From positions 1 to 64,000 of the forward strand of contig NZ_VFTC01000005.1 of NCBI RefSeq assembly GCF_007003975.1: a stretch of 64,000 nt of DNA. The letters are read 5' to 3'. Source of the DNA: Mesorhizobium sp. WSM4306. GTDB taxonomy: Bacteria > Pseudomonadota > Alphaproteobacteria > Rhizobiales > Rhizobiaceae. The number at the start of each line of letters is the position of its first letter. Within the stretch, counting starts at the first letter, position 1. Both the position numbers and the translations under genes were made by a program. Positions 1-9,830 of the stretch are shown piece by piece. The notes under the pieces were generated by a model. It ran no database searches. It saw only the letters and a list, made by a program, of their open reading frames with translations, and was not told the origin of the DNA.

Positions 1-125
1 CGTGGCCCGTTACGCTTTTGGCTTCGGGGCCGTCCGAGTGTCGCTTACGCGGCTCTCTTGAATTTCACAAGGGCTTAATCAGAAGCAAACTGCTTCGCCG
101 CCTGCGGCGCACCGCCCTCGTTCGT
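1..125 (-). other. Probable untranslated leader of a leftward stable-RNA (rRNA?) transcript
   Basis: Reading leftward from the strong promoter at 133-161, this stretch has no convincing reading frame. It contains GC-rich self-complementary pieces, for example around 100-115, as rRNA leaders do. The structural RNA itself is outside the window, so the identity rests only on the promoter type and the lack of coding signal. Confidence 0.4.
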
Positions 126-132
126 GAGGCGT

Positions 133-161
133 ATATAGTCGCCACCCAGACAAACTGTCAA
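133..161 (-). promoter_or_regulatory. Strong sigma-70-type promoter resembling an rRNA operon promoter
   Basis: On the minus strand a perfect TTGACA (156-161) is followed after exactly 17 bases by CTATAT (133-138) and then ACGCC. A consensus -35 with a CTATATACGCC-type -10 region is characteristic of alphaproteobacterial rRNA promoters. Transcription would begin near 125 and run out of the left edge of the window. Family assignment is inference, because no 16S sequence is visible here. Confidence 0.65.
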
Positions 162-472
162 CTGCCTTCAGCCATGTTTTTGAACTTTTTGCGACAGAAG
201 TTTTGGAGCCCGCGGACTGCCGCAGGGGAACATAGGCGTCGCCAAAAAGGAGCCCTATTGCCGCCGCATTGCCATTCGACACCAAGGCCAACAAGGAAGG
301 CTCCCGCGCGGCCCGCGCGACGCCTTCCTGGAAGAGATCAAGGCGGGGTCTGCACACCGTCGGTTCGGCCTCTCATAAGAGCGTAAAGACGCCTCTTTAT
401 AAGGGGCTGTAAAACAGAGCGTGTGAGTGGGGATTTCGCCGCTTCGTTGACTTCACCCGCCGTGACAGGCAA
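162..472. other. Intergenic region between the leftward promoter and the M23 gene
   Basis: No supported gene. The only clear structure is a stem-loop with arms AGGAAGGC (294-301) and GCCTTCCT (322-329), with a GC-rich inner palindrome between them. The frames here on both strands have arginine/proline-rich compositions typical of non-coding high-GC DNA. Confidence 0.4.
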
Positions 473-2503
473 ATGTCATGGCCCAACAGAAGCGAAAAGC
501 CGTTCCGCCCGGGGAAGAAGCAGCCTTTCTGGATGCCAGACACGGAAGATGTCATAGCCGAACTCGGCAATGAGCCGCCGCTGATCGCGGATGGCCGCAG
601 CGGACCGCCCGACCGGCGCGAGGTTTCGGCGCGCTGGCTGTCGGGCACCTTCCTTACTGGCGTGACCTCGAGCGTGCTGATGGGCGTGGCGCTGTTTGCC
701 GCCCTTGACGGCCGCCAGCAACTGGCAACCCCGCCCGAAATCGCCGAACTGGCCCAGCTCGAAAGCGGCGGCGATTCCGGCGAGGTCGCCAAGACCACCA
801 GGCTGGTGGCGCCGCGCCAGATTGCCAAGGCCAAGGACCGCCGGCGCATGGAAGTGTCGATGGTGACCAAGGTCGGCGACCGCGACGTTATCCACACCAT
901 GCCGTTCGTGCAGATCAAGATGGCGCTGGCCGCCGGCCACACCACCAACCGCGCCTACCCGCCTTTCGACCCGATGCAGGTGTTCGGCGACGATGGCGAC
1001 TCAACGCCGGCGCAGCCGGCGACGGCTTCCGCGGTTGGCGGCCAGATCTACGGCGCCAAGGTCGAAAGCGAGATGAGCCTGAAGACTGTCGATTTTCCGA
1101 TCGAGACGGCCTCCTTCGACGAAAAGAGCGACCTGTCCGCCGACGAGGTGGAAAAGGTGGTGCGCGAGGCCGGAACGGATCTCAGCGACGGCGCTATCCA
1201 GGTTGCCTCGCTGCATTATGTCGACCCGCAGCGATTCGGCGACGCCTTCGCCGAATCGATGGCCGGTTCCTATGACGTCAAGATCGTGCCGGAAAACGTT
1301 TCGGTGGCGCCACGCGTCGCCATCGACGACCAGACCCCGGCTTTCGCCGAGGAAATCATCCCCTTTACCAGGGACCGCGACATTGCCGAGGCCTTTGCCG
1401 ATTCGGGCTATACGGGCGATGACGCCACCGGCATGGCCGAGGCGATCGGCAAGCTGCTAAACGCACCGGCGCTGAAAGCCGGAACCGTGCTGCGCGTCGG
1501 GCTCGAAGTGCATGGTGACGCCGCCAGGGTGGTCCGCACCAGCGTCTATGACAAGACCACGCACATCGTCACCATCGCGCTCGACGATCACGGCCAGTAT
1601 GTGCCGGCGCAGGAACCCGAACCGAATCCCGAATTGCTGACGGCATTTGACGATTCCTCCGCGCCGGTGGTGGTGCGCGGCAATCTGCCGAACGTCTATG
1701 ACGGCATTTACCGCGCCGCCTATTCCTATGGCATGTCTAAGAAGCTGACCCAGCAACTGGTCAAGCTTTTGGCCTCCGGCGTCGATTTCCAGTCCAGGCT
1801 CAATCCGTCGGACCGCATCGACGTGCTGTTCTCGCAGCCGGACGGCGACGACCAGGCCTCCGACGAATCGGAACTTCTCTATGTCTCGTCGACCTTCGGC
1901 GGCCAGACGCGAAATTTCTACCGCTTCCAGATGCAGGACGGCTCGACCGACTATTTCGACGAGGATGGTTCGAGCGCCGAGCAGTTCCTGCTGCGTAATC
2001 CCCTGCCCGCGGGAAAATTCCGCTCCGGCTTCGGCGCCCGCCGCCATCCGATCCTCGGCTATGTCCGCATGCACACCGGCGTTGACTGGGCTGCGCCGAT
2101 CGGAACGCCGATCATTGCCGCCGGCAACGGCACTGTCGAAAAGGCCGGCTGGGCCGGCGGCTACGGCAAGCAGATCATCATCCGCCACGCCAATGGCTAC
2201 GAGACCTCCTACAATCACCAGAGCGCCTTTGCCAAAGGCATCGAACCCGGCGTTCATGTCCGCCAGGGCCAGACCATCGGCTATCTCGGCCAGACCGGCC
2301 TCTCGACCGGCCCACATCTTCACTACGAGCTGATCGTCAACGGCACCAAGGTCGACCCGATGCGCGTGCGCCTGCCGGTCGGCAAGGTGCTGAAGGGCGA
2401 CGACCTCGTCGCCTTCAAGCGCGAACGCGAGCGCATCGACGACCTGCTCAAGCAGGAAGACAGCAATTCGCTGAAGGTCGCCAGCGCCAAGATCGAAGGC
2501 TGA
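473..2503 (+). CDS. M23 family metallopeptidase (LytM-type endopeptidase), membrane anchored
   Basis: Predicted peptidoglycan endopeptidase of 676 aa. A short cytoplasmic N-terminus is followed by one hydrophobic segment at about residues 57-80 that would anchor it in the inner membrane. A long variable periplasmic region with a LysM/OapA-like stretch near 300-350 leads to a C-terminal LytM domain. The zinc site is complete: H534 and D538 in HTGVDW, then H615 and H617 in GPHLHYEL. Activity is therefore likely, unlike the degenerate EnvC/NlpD activators. The first in-frame ATG was taken as start; a weak purine-rich site lies upstream. The gene stands alone and converges with the exporter gene that follows. 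Confidence 0.9.
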   Translation: MSWPNRSEKPFRPGKKQPFWMPDTEDVIAELGNEPPLIADGRSGPPDRREVSARWLSGTFLTGVTSSVLMGVALFAALDGRQQLATPPEIAELAQLESGGDSGEVAKTTRLVAPRQIAKAKDRRRMEVSMVTKVGDRDVIHTMPFVQIKMALAAGHTTNRAYPPFDPMQVFGDDGDSTPAQPATASAVGGQIYGAKVESEMSLKTVDFPIETASFDEKSDLSADEVEKVVREAGTDLSDGAIQVASLHYVDPQRFGDAFAESMAGSYDVKIVPENVSVAPRVAIDDQTPAFAEEIIPFTRDRDIAEAFADSGYTGDDATGMAEAIGKLLNAPALKAGTVLRVGLEVHGDAARVVRTSVYDKTTHIVTIALDDHGQYVPAQEPEPNPELLTAFDDSSAPVVVRGNLPNVYDGIYRAAYSYGMSKKLTQQLVKLLASGVDFQSRLNPSDRIDVLFSQPDGDDQASDESELLYVSSTFGGQTRNFYRFQMQDGSTDYFDEDGSSAEQFLLRNPLPAGKFRSGFGARRHPILGYVRMHTGVDWAAPIGTPIIAAGNGTVEKAGWAGGYGKQIIIRHANGYETSYNHQSAFAKGIEPGVHVRQGQTIGYLGQTGLSTGPHLHYELIVNGTKVDPMRVRLPVGKVLKGDDLVAFKRERERIDDLLKQEDSNSLKVASAKIEG

Positions 2504-2550
2504 GTCTTCGTGCTGCGAATTAGTTAGTCGCCGAATCAGATTGCCCCGAA

Positions 2551-4110
2551 TCAGGTCGACTGATTCTCTTCGGCTCGTGACCAGGGCAGCTTTTGCCCAG
2601 AAACGGTCGCCCAGGCGATAATAGCAGCAAGCAGGCAAAGCAGCGCCGTCACCGTTGACACGGCCGCGAACGCCGCATCGCTGGCGGCGAGCCGTGTTGC
2701 ATCAAGTTCGGGCGCCAGGCCCGCCGATACCGGTTCGCCAAACCCCGGAATGCCCGACCTGACGCTGGTGTCGAGCATCCTCGAATAGACCCAGGCCGCG
2801 AGCGACCCCATCGCCGCCACCGCGATCAGTCCGCCAATGCGCGAGACAGCATTGTTGATGCCCGACGCAGCACCGGTATCCTTGTCCTCGACCGCCGTCA
2901 TGATCGCCGTCGACAGCGGCGACACCACCAGCGCCATGCCGAGCCCCATCACCGCCATCAGCGGAAAGGTGCCGGTCCAGAAATTGTGCATGCCGGCATG
3001 GGTGAGCAAAGCAAGCCCGGCAAAGGCAAAGGCCACGACCAGGCAGCCGCTGGCGATCGGAAACCGCGGACCGATCCGATCCGACCATTGGCCGACGGGA
3101 CCCGACAGCAGTGCGATCGACGCCGACAGCGGCAGGAAGATGAAGCCCACCTCCTTGGTGCTCAGCCCCCAACCGGCAATCAACAGCATCGGCAGGTAGA
3201 ACAAATTGGCCGACAGCGCGAAATAGAGGAAGAACGTGGCGACATTGGCGCCGGCGAAGGCGCCGATCCGAAACAGCTTGAGATCGATCATCGGCTCGCT
3301 CTGTCGAAGCTCGAAGATGATGAAGACGACGAGCAGCAGCGCGCCCGCGGCGATGCTCGGCCCCGACATCAGTCCTCCGCCTTCGGCACTCATCGCGGTC
3401 AGTCCGTAGGCAAGCGCCCCGAAGGCAAGCGTGGCGAGAGCGGCGCCGCCGAGATCGAGGCCTCGCTTCTCCGTCGGCGCGTCGGCGGGAATCTTGGCCA
3501 ACAGGAGATAGATCGAGATCAGCCCAAGCGGCAGGTTGACGGCAAAGATCGCTCGCCAGATGCCGCCGCCAAAGGCAGCCAGGACAAAGCCGCCCAGCAC
3601 CGGACCGAGCGCCGTCGTCAGCGCCGAAGCGGCAGCCCAGATTCCGATCGCCCGGCCGCGCTCTTTCTTGGGATAGGCCTTGGCGATGATGGCGAGACTG
3701 CCCGGCACCATGATCGCCGCACCGATGCCTTGAATGGCGCGAAAGGCGATCAGCACCAGCGCGTTCGGCGCCACGGCGCAGGCGAGCGAAGCGACAATGA
3801 ACAGTGCAATGCCGGCGACGAAGGCGCGCCTGAGGCCAAATCGGTCGCCGGCGGCACCCCCGGCCAGGATCAGCGCCGACAGTGTCAGCGCATAGGCATT
3901 GGAAATCCACTGCGCCTCGGCCAGGCTGGCGCCGAGGTCGACGCGCATCGCCGGCATGGCGATGGCCAGGATCGACCCGTCGATGAAGCCGAGCGCAGAC
4001 GCCAGGATCGCCGCGACCAGCACGAACTTGCGCTGCGCCGGCGGACAAAACGAACCATTGGCAAGAGAGCTGGTCAGGGGGATTGCTGCAGCTTCGCTAG
4101 GAGACTTCAT
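2551..4110 (-). CDS. MFS transporter, DHA2 (EmrB/QacA-like) family
   Basis: A 519-aa polytopic membrane protein with about 14 hydrophobic segments, the DHA2 number, and a typical motif A region (GDRFGLRR near residue 90). Family members export drugs or other toxic compounds using the proton gradient; the substrate cannot be told. The start is the ATG giving MKSPSEAAA, which has an AGG-type ribosome-binding site and family length. The frame extends 32 codons further upstream with a non-conserved leader that I do not accept. The gene is divergent from the TMEM175-like gene. Confidence 0.88.
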   Translation of the reverse strand: MKSPSEAAAIPLTSSLANGSFCPPAQRKFVLVAAILASALGFIDGSILAIAMPAMRVDLGASLAEAQWISNAYALTLSALILAGGAAGDRFGLRRAFVAGIALFIVASLACAVAPNALVLIAFRAIQGIGAAIMVPGSLAIIAKAYPKKERGRAIGIWAAASALTTALGPVLGGFVLAAFGGGIWRAIFAVNLPLGLISIYLLLAKIPADAPTEKRGLDLGGAALATLAFGALAYGLTAMSAEGGGLMSGPSIAAGALLLVVFIIFELRQSEPMIDLKLFRIGAFAGANVATFFLYFALSANLFYLPMLLIAGWGLSTKEVGFIFLPLSASIALLSGPVGQWSDRIGPRFPIASGCLVVAFAFAGLALLTHAGMHNFWTGTFPLMAVMGLGMALVVSPLSTAIMTAVEDKDTGAASGINNAVSRIGGLIAVAAMGSLAAWVYSRMLDTSVRSGIPGFGEPVSAGLAPELDATRLAASDAAFAAVSTVTALLCLLAAIIAWATVSGQKLPWSRAEENQST

Positions 4111-4277
4111 GAGAGCCTGCTTAGACTTCGGATGCCTTGGCAACAACCAGCCAGAGCTTCGCAGTCCTTGAAACCAGATCGACCTGACCGCATGGGCAGG
4201 AACCACGCCTCAATGGATGCAACCGGCACATGGCGCGTGTTAAGTTTCTTGCAACGTACAAAGCAAGGGGAAGCCGC

Positions 4278-4910
4278 ATGAAACGACCGCTCGAACCATC
4301 GGTAGAGGCGCGCGGGCGCGTTGTCGGCATCACCGATGGCGTCTTTGCCATCGCGCTCACCCTGATCGTGCTTGAGATTCGGGTGCCGGCGCACGAAATG
4401 GTCCACTCCGAGGGCGAGCTGCTTTCGGCGATCGCAGCACTGGCGCCCCGCTTCCTGACCTATGCACTGAGCTTCCTGACGCTGACCATCTTCTGGTTCG
4501 GCCAGCAGGCGCAGCACGGGCTGATCGCGAAGTCGGACCGCAGGCTCGCGACACTGAACCTATGCTTTCTCGCCTTCGTCGCGCTGCTGCCCTTCTCGAC
4601 CGACCTTCTTGCCGATTTCCTGGAGTTCAAGATCGCGGTGCTCGTCTACTGGCTGAACCTGCTGATGCTGGGCGCAACGTTGTTCGCCAGTTGGTGGTAT
4701 GCCGACGGGAACGGCATGATCGCCGAGGATGTGGACGCTGAAGCGCGGCGCACGGTCTACAATCGTATCGTCAAGGCACAGGCGCTGTGGGCGGCCGGCG
4801 CGGCGCTGTGCCTGATCACGCCGCTGCTCAGCATCGGTTTCATCCTGCTGGTACAGCTCATCTATGCTGCCGCGCCGCGCGCCTCACTGCTGCGTAAACT
4901 CATCGGTTGA
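4278..4910 (+). CDS. TMEM175 family (DUF1211) potassium-channel-like membrane protein
   Basis: A 210-aa protein with six hydrophobic segments. The first carries the family signature: an Arg followed by ITDGVFAIALTLIVLEI, matching the FSDGVFAIA-type selectivity helix of bacterial TMEM175 channels. Bacterial members have a single six-helix unit and assemble as tetramers conducting K+ across the inner membrane. The start is the ATG preceded by AAGGGGAAG. The 3' end overlaps the converging L,D-transpeptidase gene by 27 bp. Function is inferred from family membership only. Confidence 0.85.
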   Translation: MKRPLEPSVEARGRVVGITDGVFAIALTLIVLEIRVPAHEMVHSEGELLSAIAALAPRFLTYALSFLTLTIFWFGQQAQHGLIAKSDRRLATLNLCFLAFVALLPFSTDLLADFLEFKIAVLVYWLNLLMLGATLFASWWYADGNGMIAEDVDAEARRTVYNRIVKAQALWAAGAALCLITPLLSIGFILLVQLIYAAAPRASLLRKLIG

Positions 4911-6416
4911 GGTCCCGCCGACATCCGCGATTGTTGGTCCGCCGACGAATTCCACCGTGACGCCCGGCGAGACGAGCTTGGCCAGTTCTCGCGCATCCCA
5001 GTTGGTCAGGCGCACGCAGCCATGGCTTTCGGTCTTGCCGATCTTGGAGGGATCGGGCGTGCCGTGAATGCCATAGGTCGGCTTGTCCAGCGCAATCCAC
5101 ACCGAGCCGACCGGGCCGTTGGGACCGGGCGGAATGGTCAGGATCTTGTCGTTCTGGCCCTGCTTGAAATTGATGCTGGGGTTGTAGGTGTAGTTCGGAT
5201 CGAGCGCGACCCGCGACACTGTATGGGTGCCGGTGGGCGACGGCGTGTCGGCTGAGCCGATGGTGGCGGGATAGGCCGCAACCAGCTTGCCGGCTGCATC
5301 ATAGGCGAACACCTGCTTCTTGTCCTTGTCGGCGACGATGCGGGCAACCGGCGTTGCGACCAGCCTGCCGAAATTGGCGACCTTGATGATGGTACCGGGA
5401 CGGTTGAAGTCGGCCTCTGGATTGAGTCCCTTCAGATAGGTCTCGTCCATGTGGAAGCGTTCGGCCAGCGCCTCGGTGACGGAGGTGTAGGCCATGCGGT
5501 CGAGCTGCGCTTTCTGGCTGTAATCTTCCGGTATCGAGGCGACATAAGGACCGGCCGCGTCCTCCGGAGTGATCGTATAGTTTGCGAAAGCCTCGCCCCC
5601 GGTTTGCGCCAGCGCTGCCTGGATGCCGACGGCGTCGGTCGAGCGCAGATTGCTGCCGGTGATCTGGTTATAGGCGGCCAGCGCCTTGTCGACATTGGAG
5701 CCGAAGCGCCCGTCGATGACGCCGGGCGAAGCGCCGGCGCGGTCGAGCAGCACCTGCAGAGCCGCCACATCCTGGCGTGCCCCGAGCGAAAGCGAAGGGT
5801 CGACGACGGTCTTGCCGCCATCGGTCCTGGGCGGCAGAGTGGCCTGGTCGCCGGGTGCCGCCGGTTCGATCGAGGCTTCGTTCAGCGGCTGGCGCTTGAC
5901 GGGGCGCGGCTCGGCAGACTTCGGTGCTTCCGGATAAATGTCGCCATCACTGGCGTCATCCTGTGGCGCCGACGGATAGGCATCCACCGAATTGCCGCTG
6001 TCTGGATCGTACTCGTCGTCCGGCGGAATGACCCTGCCTTGCTCTTCCAATTGCCTGCGGCGGAAACGCGCCATGTCTTCGGGATCGTCGAGATAATAGC
6101 GGTCGTCGTCTTCGACCGGTGCACGTCCAAGTTCGCGCGCCCGCATCTGACGGCGCAGCGCACGGCGGTCGAGCCTGGTCTGCGGCGGCTGGATGGCGAT
6201 GACCTTGCCGGTGTCGGCATCGACAATGACGCGGTTGCCCCTGGCGTCGTAATAGATGTCGAGGTTGCCGTCCTGGGCAAGCACGATGCCGCCGCTATCG
6301 GCAGCGCGAACAACCGGCAGTGCACTATCCACCGTCGGCGATGCCATGGCGCTGGACGCAAGCAGCCCGGCGGCGAGCACCGAAAAGGCAAAGATCGTGC
6401 GGAACATGGTGGTCAT
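4884..6416 (-). CDS. L,D-transpeptidase (YkuD domain) with peptidoglycan-binding-like domain
   Basis: A 510-aa secreted protein. The start giving MTTMFRTIF has a GGAGAG site immediately upstream and opens a classic signal peptide (hydrophobic core, then SSAMA). A charged, low-complexity region rich in D, P and R covers about residues 100-220. A PG_binding_1-like helical repeat follows near 230-280. The C-terminal YkuD domain has the catalytic SHGCVRL motif (Cys about residue 467) preceded by HGTPDP. These enzymes form 3-3 cross-links or attach proteins to peptidoglycan in the periplasm. An upstream extension of the frame would bury the signal peptide and is rejected. Confidence 0.93.
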   Translation of the reverse strand: MTTMFRTIFAFSVLAAGLLASSAMASPTVDSALPVVRAADSGGIVLAQDGNLDIYYDARGNRVIVDADTGKVIAIQPPQTRLDRRALRRQMRARELGRAPVEDDDRYYLDDPEDMARFRRRQLEEQGRVIPPDDEYDPDSGNSVDAYPSAPQDDASDGDIYPEAPKSAEPRPVKRQPLNEASIEPAAPGDQATLPPRTDGGKTVVDPSLSLGARQDVAALQVLLDRAGASPGVIDGRFGSNVDKALAAYNQITGSNLRSTDAVGIQAALAQTGGEAFANYTITPEDAAGPYVASIPEDYSQKAQLDRMAYTSVTEALAERFHMDETYLKGLNPEADFNRPGTIIKVANFGRLVATPVARIVADKDKKQVFAYDAAGKLVAAYPATIGSADTPSPTGTHTVSRVALDPNYTYNPSINFKQGQNDKILTIPPGPNGPVGSVWIALDKPTYGIHGTPDPSKIGKTESHGCVRLTNWDARELAKLVSPGVTVEFVGGPTIADVGGTSTDEFTQQ

Positions 6417-6596
6417 ACTCTCCGGTCGTAATTGCCGCAGCCCCGGCAGTGTCCCTTCAGAACGCTCTCGCCACCGTTTGGATGCGCAAGCAACGCCCTG
6501 ACCGTCAAAAAGCCTGCAGGCAAACCCCTTCGCCAGCAAACCAGAACATAAGCTTTCCAACATGAACCGGGCATGAAGATGGCGGATTTCAGGTCG

Positions 6597-6953
6597 CTAC
6601 AGGCCCAATTCCTTGCGCGTCTGCTTCGTCAGCTTGAGGACGACGAGGCGATGGCTTTCGCCGAGATAGTCCTTCAGCGCATCATCATCCATGCTCTGGC
6701 TTGTCTGACGCTGGATCCATTTCATGCCGCGCGAAGCGAGGTACGGCGCCGGCCGGCAGCCGGGCTGGTCCTTCAGAATGTCATAGGCCATTTCAGAACA
6801 TTTGAAGGTGACGAAAAGCTGTTCGCCATCATTCCAGCCGCCGATGGCAAAGACCTTGCCGCCGACTTTCCAGACATGGGCGCCGCCCCATTGCACGACA
6901 CGAGTCGTCTGCGGCAGCGAGGCGCAGAAACTGTTGTAGTCGTCCAGCGTCAT
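6597..6953 (-). CDS. MmcQ/YjbR family DNA-binding-fold protein
   Basis: A 118-aa protein matching the MmcQ/YjbR (DUF419) family in length and features: an N-terminal helix, VVQWGGAHVWKVGGKVFA, then FKCSE, a PCRPAPYLASRGMKW-like segment and a C-terminal basic helix. The family has a CyaY-like fold and its biochemical role is not settled. The gene is monocistronic in appearance, lying between the L,D-transpeptidase promoter region and the clpB terminator. Confidence 0.88.
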   Translation of the reverse strand: MTLDDYNSFCASLPQTTRVVQWGGAHVWKVGGKVFAIGGWNDGEQLFVTFKCSEMAYDILKDQPGCRPAPYLASRGMKWIQRQTSQSMDDDALKDYLGESHRLVVLKLTKQTRKELGL

Positions 6954-6978
6954 TCGCCCCCCGCGAATTCACAAGAAA

Positions 6979-7009
6979 ACGCCGCGCGTCCGTTCGGGAC
7001 GCGCGGCGT
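6979..7009 (-). terminator. Intrinsic terminator of clpB
   Basis: A perfect 13-bp stem, ACGCCGCGCGTCC (6979-6991) with its complement at 6997-7009 and a 5-nt loop. On the minus strand it is followed by TTTTCTTGT. It starts 5 bp past the clpB stop codon. Confidence 0.85.
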
Positions 7010-7014
7010 ATTGA

Positions 7015-9621
7015 TCAGGCTGCGGCTTCAGTCGCCACCACACTGGGCTTCGACCGGAAATTTAACCGGTCGGACCCAGCGGTGACTTTGACGGTCGAAC
7101 CGTCGAGGATCTCGCCGAGCAGGATCTTCTCGGCCAGCGGGTCCTGCAGGTCCTTCTGCATCACCCGCTTCAGCGGCCGCGCGCCATAGGCCGGGTCGTA
7201 GCCCTTGGCCGCCAGCCAGTCGACCGATTCCTGGTCGAGCGACAGCGTGATCTTGCGATCGACAAGCAGGCTTTCCAGCCGCTTGAGCTGGATCTCGACG
7301 ATGCGGCCCATATCCTGCCGGCGCAGCCGGTGGAACAGGATCACCTCGTCGACGCGGTTGAGGAACTCCGGCCGGAACGAGGCTCTCACCACGCTCATCA
7401 CCTCGTCACGCACGGCATCGACATCCTGGTCTTCGCCGAGATTGACCAGATATTCGGCGCCGAGGTTCGACGTCATGATGATCAGCGTGTTGCGGAAGTC
7501 GACCGTACGGCCTTGGCCGTCGGTCAGCCGCCCGTCGTCGAGCACTTGCAGCAGCACGTTGAAGACATCGGGATGCGCCTTCTCGATCTCGTCGAACAGC
7601 ACGACCTGATAGGGCCGCCGCCGCACCGCTTCGGTCAGCGCGCCGCCTTCCTCATAGCCGACATAGCCAGGAGGTGCGCCGATCAGCCGGGCGACCGAGT
7701 GCTTCTCCATGAACTCCGACATATCGATGCGCACCATCGCGCTCTCATCGTCAAACAGGAAGCTCGCCAGCGCCTTGGTCAGCTCCGTCTTGCCGACGCC
7801 GGTCGGCCCGAGGAACATAAACGAGCCTATCGGCCGGTTCGGATCCTGAAGGCCGGCACGAGCGCGCCGCACAGCTTTCGACACCGCCTGCACCGCCTCG
7901 CCCTGGCCGACGACACGCTTGCCGATCTCGTCTTCCATGCGCAGCAGCTTGTCGCGTTCGCCCTGCAGCATCTTGTCGACCGGAATACCGGTCCAGCGCG
8001 ACACGATATGGGCAACGTGATCGGGTGTGACCACCTCTTCGACCATGCCAGCCTTGCCGTCCTGGGCTTCGGCTTCCCGGAGCTTCTTTTCCAACTCCGG
8101 GATCTTGCCATAGGCAAGCTCACCGGCGCGCTGGAATTCACCCTTGCGCTGAGCAATGGCAAGCTCGTTGCGGGCTTCGTCGAGCTGCTTCTTAAGATCG
8201 GCGGCGAGCCCAAGCTTCTGTTTCTCGGCCTGCCATTTGGTCGTGATCTCGGTCGATTCCTCCTCGAGGCCGACGAGTTCCTTTTCCAGACGGGCGAGCC
8301 GATCCTTCGAGGCGTCATCCGTCTCGACCTTCAGCGCCTCGCGCTCGATCTTGAGCTGCATGATGCGGCGGTCGATCTCGTCCAGCGCCTCCGGCTTGGA
8401 ATCGACCTGCATCCTCAGCCGCGACGCGGCTTCGTCGACGAGGTCGATCGCCTTGTCCGGCAGGAAACGGTCGGCGATGTAGCGGTTGGACAAGGTTGCC
8501 GCCGCCACCAGTGCCGAATCCGAGATGCGCACCTTGTGGTGCTGCTCGTATTTTTCCTTCAGGCCACGCAGGATCGAAACCGTGTCTTCCACGGTCGGTT
8601 CGTCGACGAAAACCGGCTGAAAACGACGGGCAAGGGCGGCGTCCTTCTCGACATGCTTGCGGTACTCGTCGAGCGTGGTCGCGCCAACGCAGTGCAGTTC
8701 GCCGCGCGCCAATGCCGGCTTCAACAGGTTCGAAGCGTCCATAGCGCCATCGGCCTTGCCGGCGCCGACCAGCGTGTGCATCTCGTCGATGAACAGGATG
8801 ATTCCGCCGGCGGCAGCAGTGACTTCGTTGAGCACGGCCTTCAGCCGCTCCTCGAACTCACCGCGATATTTGGCACCGGCAATCAGCGCGCCCATGTCGA
8901 GCGCCATCAGTTGCTTGTCCTTCAGCGATTCCGGCACGTCGCCATTGACGATGCGTAGCGCCAGCCCTTCGGCGATCGCCGTCTTGCCGACGCCGGGTTC
9001 GCCGATCAGCACCGGGTTGTTCTTGGTGCGCCGCGACAGCACCTGGATGGTGCGGCGAATCTCGTCGTCGCGGCCGATCACCGGGTCCAGCTTGCCGGCG
9101 CGGGCGTCGGCGGTCAGGTCGCGCGCGTACTTCTTCAGCGCGTCATAGCTCTGCTCGGCGCTCGCCGAATCGGCGGTGCGGCCCTTGCGCACATCGTTGA
9201 TGACCTGGTTCAGCGCCTGCGCGGTGACGCTGGCCTTGGCCAGGATATCGGCCGTCTTGGCCGACTTCTCCATGGCCAGCGCCTGCAGCAGCCGCTCGAC
9301 GGTGACAAAGGAGTCACCGGCCTTCTTGGCCAATTCCTCGGCCGTCGAAAACACCTTCGCCAGCGGCTGCGCCAGATAAAGCTGGCCGTTGCCGCCTTCC
9401 ACCTTGGGCATGGCCTCAAGTGCGGTCTCGACGCCGAGCTTGACATCACGGACATTGCCGCCGGCGCGCTCGATCAGCGAGGCGGCCAAACCCTCATCGT
9501 CATCGACGAGGACTTTGAGCATATGTTCGGGGGTGAATTGCTGGTGATTGCGCGAGAGCGCCATGGTCTGGGCGGATTGGATGAATCCGCGGACGCGCTC
9601 GGAGTATTTCTCGAGGTTCAT
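7015..9621 (-). CDS. clpB: ATP-dependent chaperone ClpB (Hsp100 disaggregase)
   Basis: At 868 aa this is the normal ClpB length. In order: Clp N-domain (about 1-145), first AAA+ module with Walker A GEPGVGKT near 205, coiled-coil middle domain (about 400-530), second AAA+ module with GPTGVGKT near 605 and sensor region [10 protein letters not shown], and a C-terminal D2-small domain. The hexamer threads aggregated proteins together with DnaK. No ClpP-binding IGF loop is expected in this family. A GGAAGGAGA ribosome-binding site precedes the ATG. A sigma-32-like promoter lies about 95 bp upstream and a strong terminator follows. Confidence 0.98.
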   Translation of the reverse strand: MNLEKYSERVRGFIQSAQTMALSRNHQQFTPEHMLKVLVDDDEGLAASLIERAGGNVRDVKLGVETALEAMPKVEGGNGQLYLAQPLAKVFSTAEELAKKAGDSFVTVERLLQALAMEKSAKTADILAKASVTAQALNQVINDVRKGRTADSASAEQSYDALKKYARDLTADARAGKLDPVIGRDDEIRRTIQVLSRRTKNNPVLIGEPGVGKTAIAEGLALRIVNGDVPESLKDKQLMALDMGALIAGAKYRGEFEERLKAVLNEVTAAAGGIILFIDEMHTLVGAGKADGAMDASNLLKPALARGELHCVGATTLDEYRKHVEKDAALARRFQPVFVDEPTVEDTVSILRGLKEKYEQHHKVRISDSALVAAATLSNRYIADRFLPDKAIDLVDEAASRLRMQVDSKPEALDEIDRRIMQLKIEREALKVETDDASKDRLARLEKELVGLEEESTEITTKWQAEKQKLGLAADLKKQLDEARNELAIAQRKGEFQRAGELAYGKIPELEKKLREAEAQDGKAGMVEEVVTPDHVAHIVSRWTGIPVDKMLQGERDKLLRMEDEIGKRVVGQGEAVQAVSKAVRRARAGLQDPNRPIGSFMFLGPTGVGKTELTKALASFLFDDESAMVRIDMSEFMEKHSVARLIGAPPGYVGYEEGGALTEAVRRRPYQVVLFDEIEKAHPDVFNVLLQVLDDGRLTDGQGRTVDFRNTLIIMTSNLGAEYLVNLGEDQDVDAVRDEVMSVVRASFRPEFLNRVDEVILFHRLRRQDMGRIVEIQLKRLESLLVDRKITLSLDQESVDWLAAKGYDPAYGARPLKRVMQKDLQDPLAEKILLGEILDGSTVKVTAGSDRLNFRSKPSVVATEAAA

Positions 9622-9714
9622 ATCTGTCTCCTTCCATCACCGGCCCGCATTGCGGCACCGGATCAGATTGCGGTGACGGACCCGCTCATCGGAGCCGGGT
9701 CCAGTTCACGCCAG

Positions 9715-9743
9715 ATATGGGGCGCAAGCCATTGCCGCTCAAG
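9715..9743 (-). promoter_or_regulatory. Sigma-32 (RpoH) type heat-shock promoter of clpB
   Basis: On the minus strand CTTGAG (9738-9743) is followed after 15 bases by CCCCATAT (9715-9722). This fits the RpoH consensus CTTGAA-N13..15-CCCCATnT very closely and lies about 95 bp upstream of the clpB start codon. clpB is a canonical RpoH target. Confidence 0.8.
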
Positions 9744-9781
9744 ACGTCCGGCACAGGATATTGCATACCTGAGCAAACGAA

Positions 9782-9809
9782 AACGGCGGAGATTTCTCTC
9801 CGCCGTTTC
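9782..9809 (-). terminator. Intrinsic terminator of the DUF4167 gene
   Basis: A perfect 12-bp stem, AAACGGCGGAGA (9782-9793) paired with 9798-9809 and a 4-nt loop. On the minus strand it is followed by TCGTTTG. It begins 21 bp past the stop of the DUF4167 gene and separates that gene from clpB. Confidence 0.8.
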
Positions 9810-9830
9810 AAGGATTACCGTCTTGCTCGG

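Noticed and set aside
18..386. Open frames on both strands in the first 400 bp
   Set aside because: They lie across the promoter and leader of the leftward RNA unit. Their composition is Arg/Pro/Ser-rich shadow type, and neither has a ribosome-binding site or recognisable domain.
2986..4281. 431-codon plus-strand frame opposite the DHA2 exporter
   Set aside because: It is rich in Arg, Gln, Asp and Gly with no hydrophobic or domain pattern, while the opposite strand encodes a complete 14-helix transporter. This is an antisense shadow of high-GC DNA.
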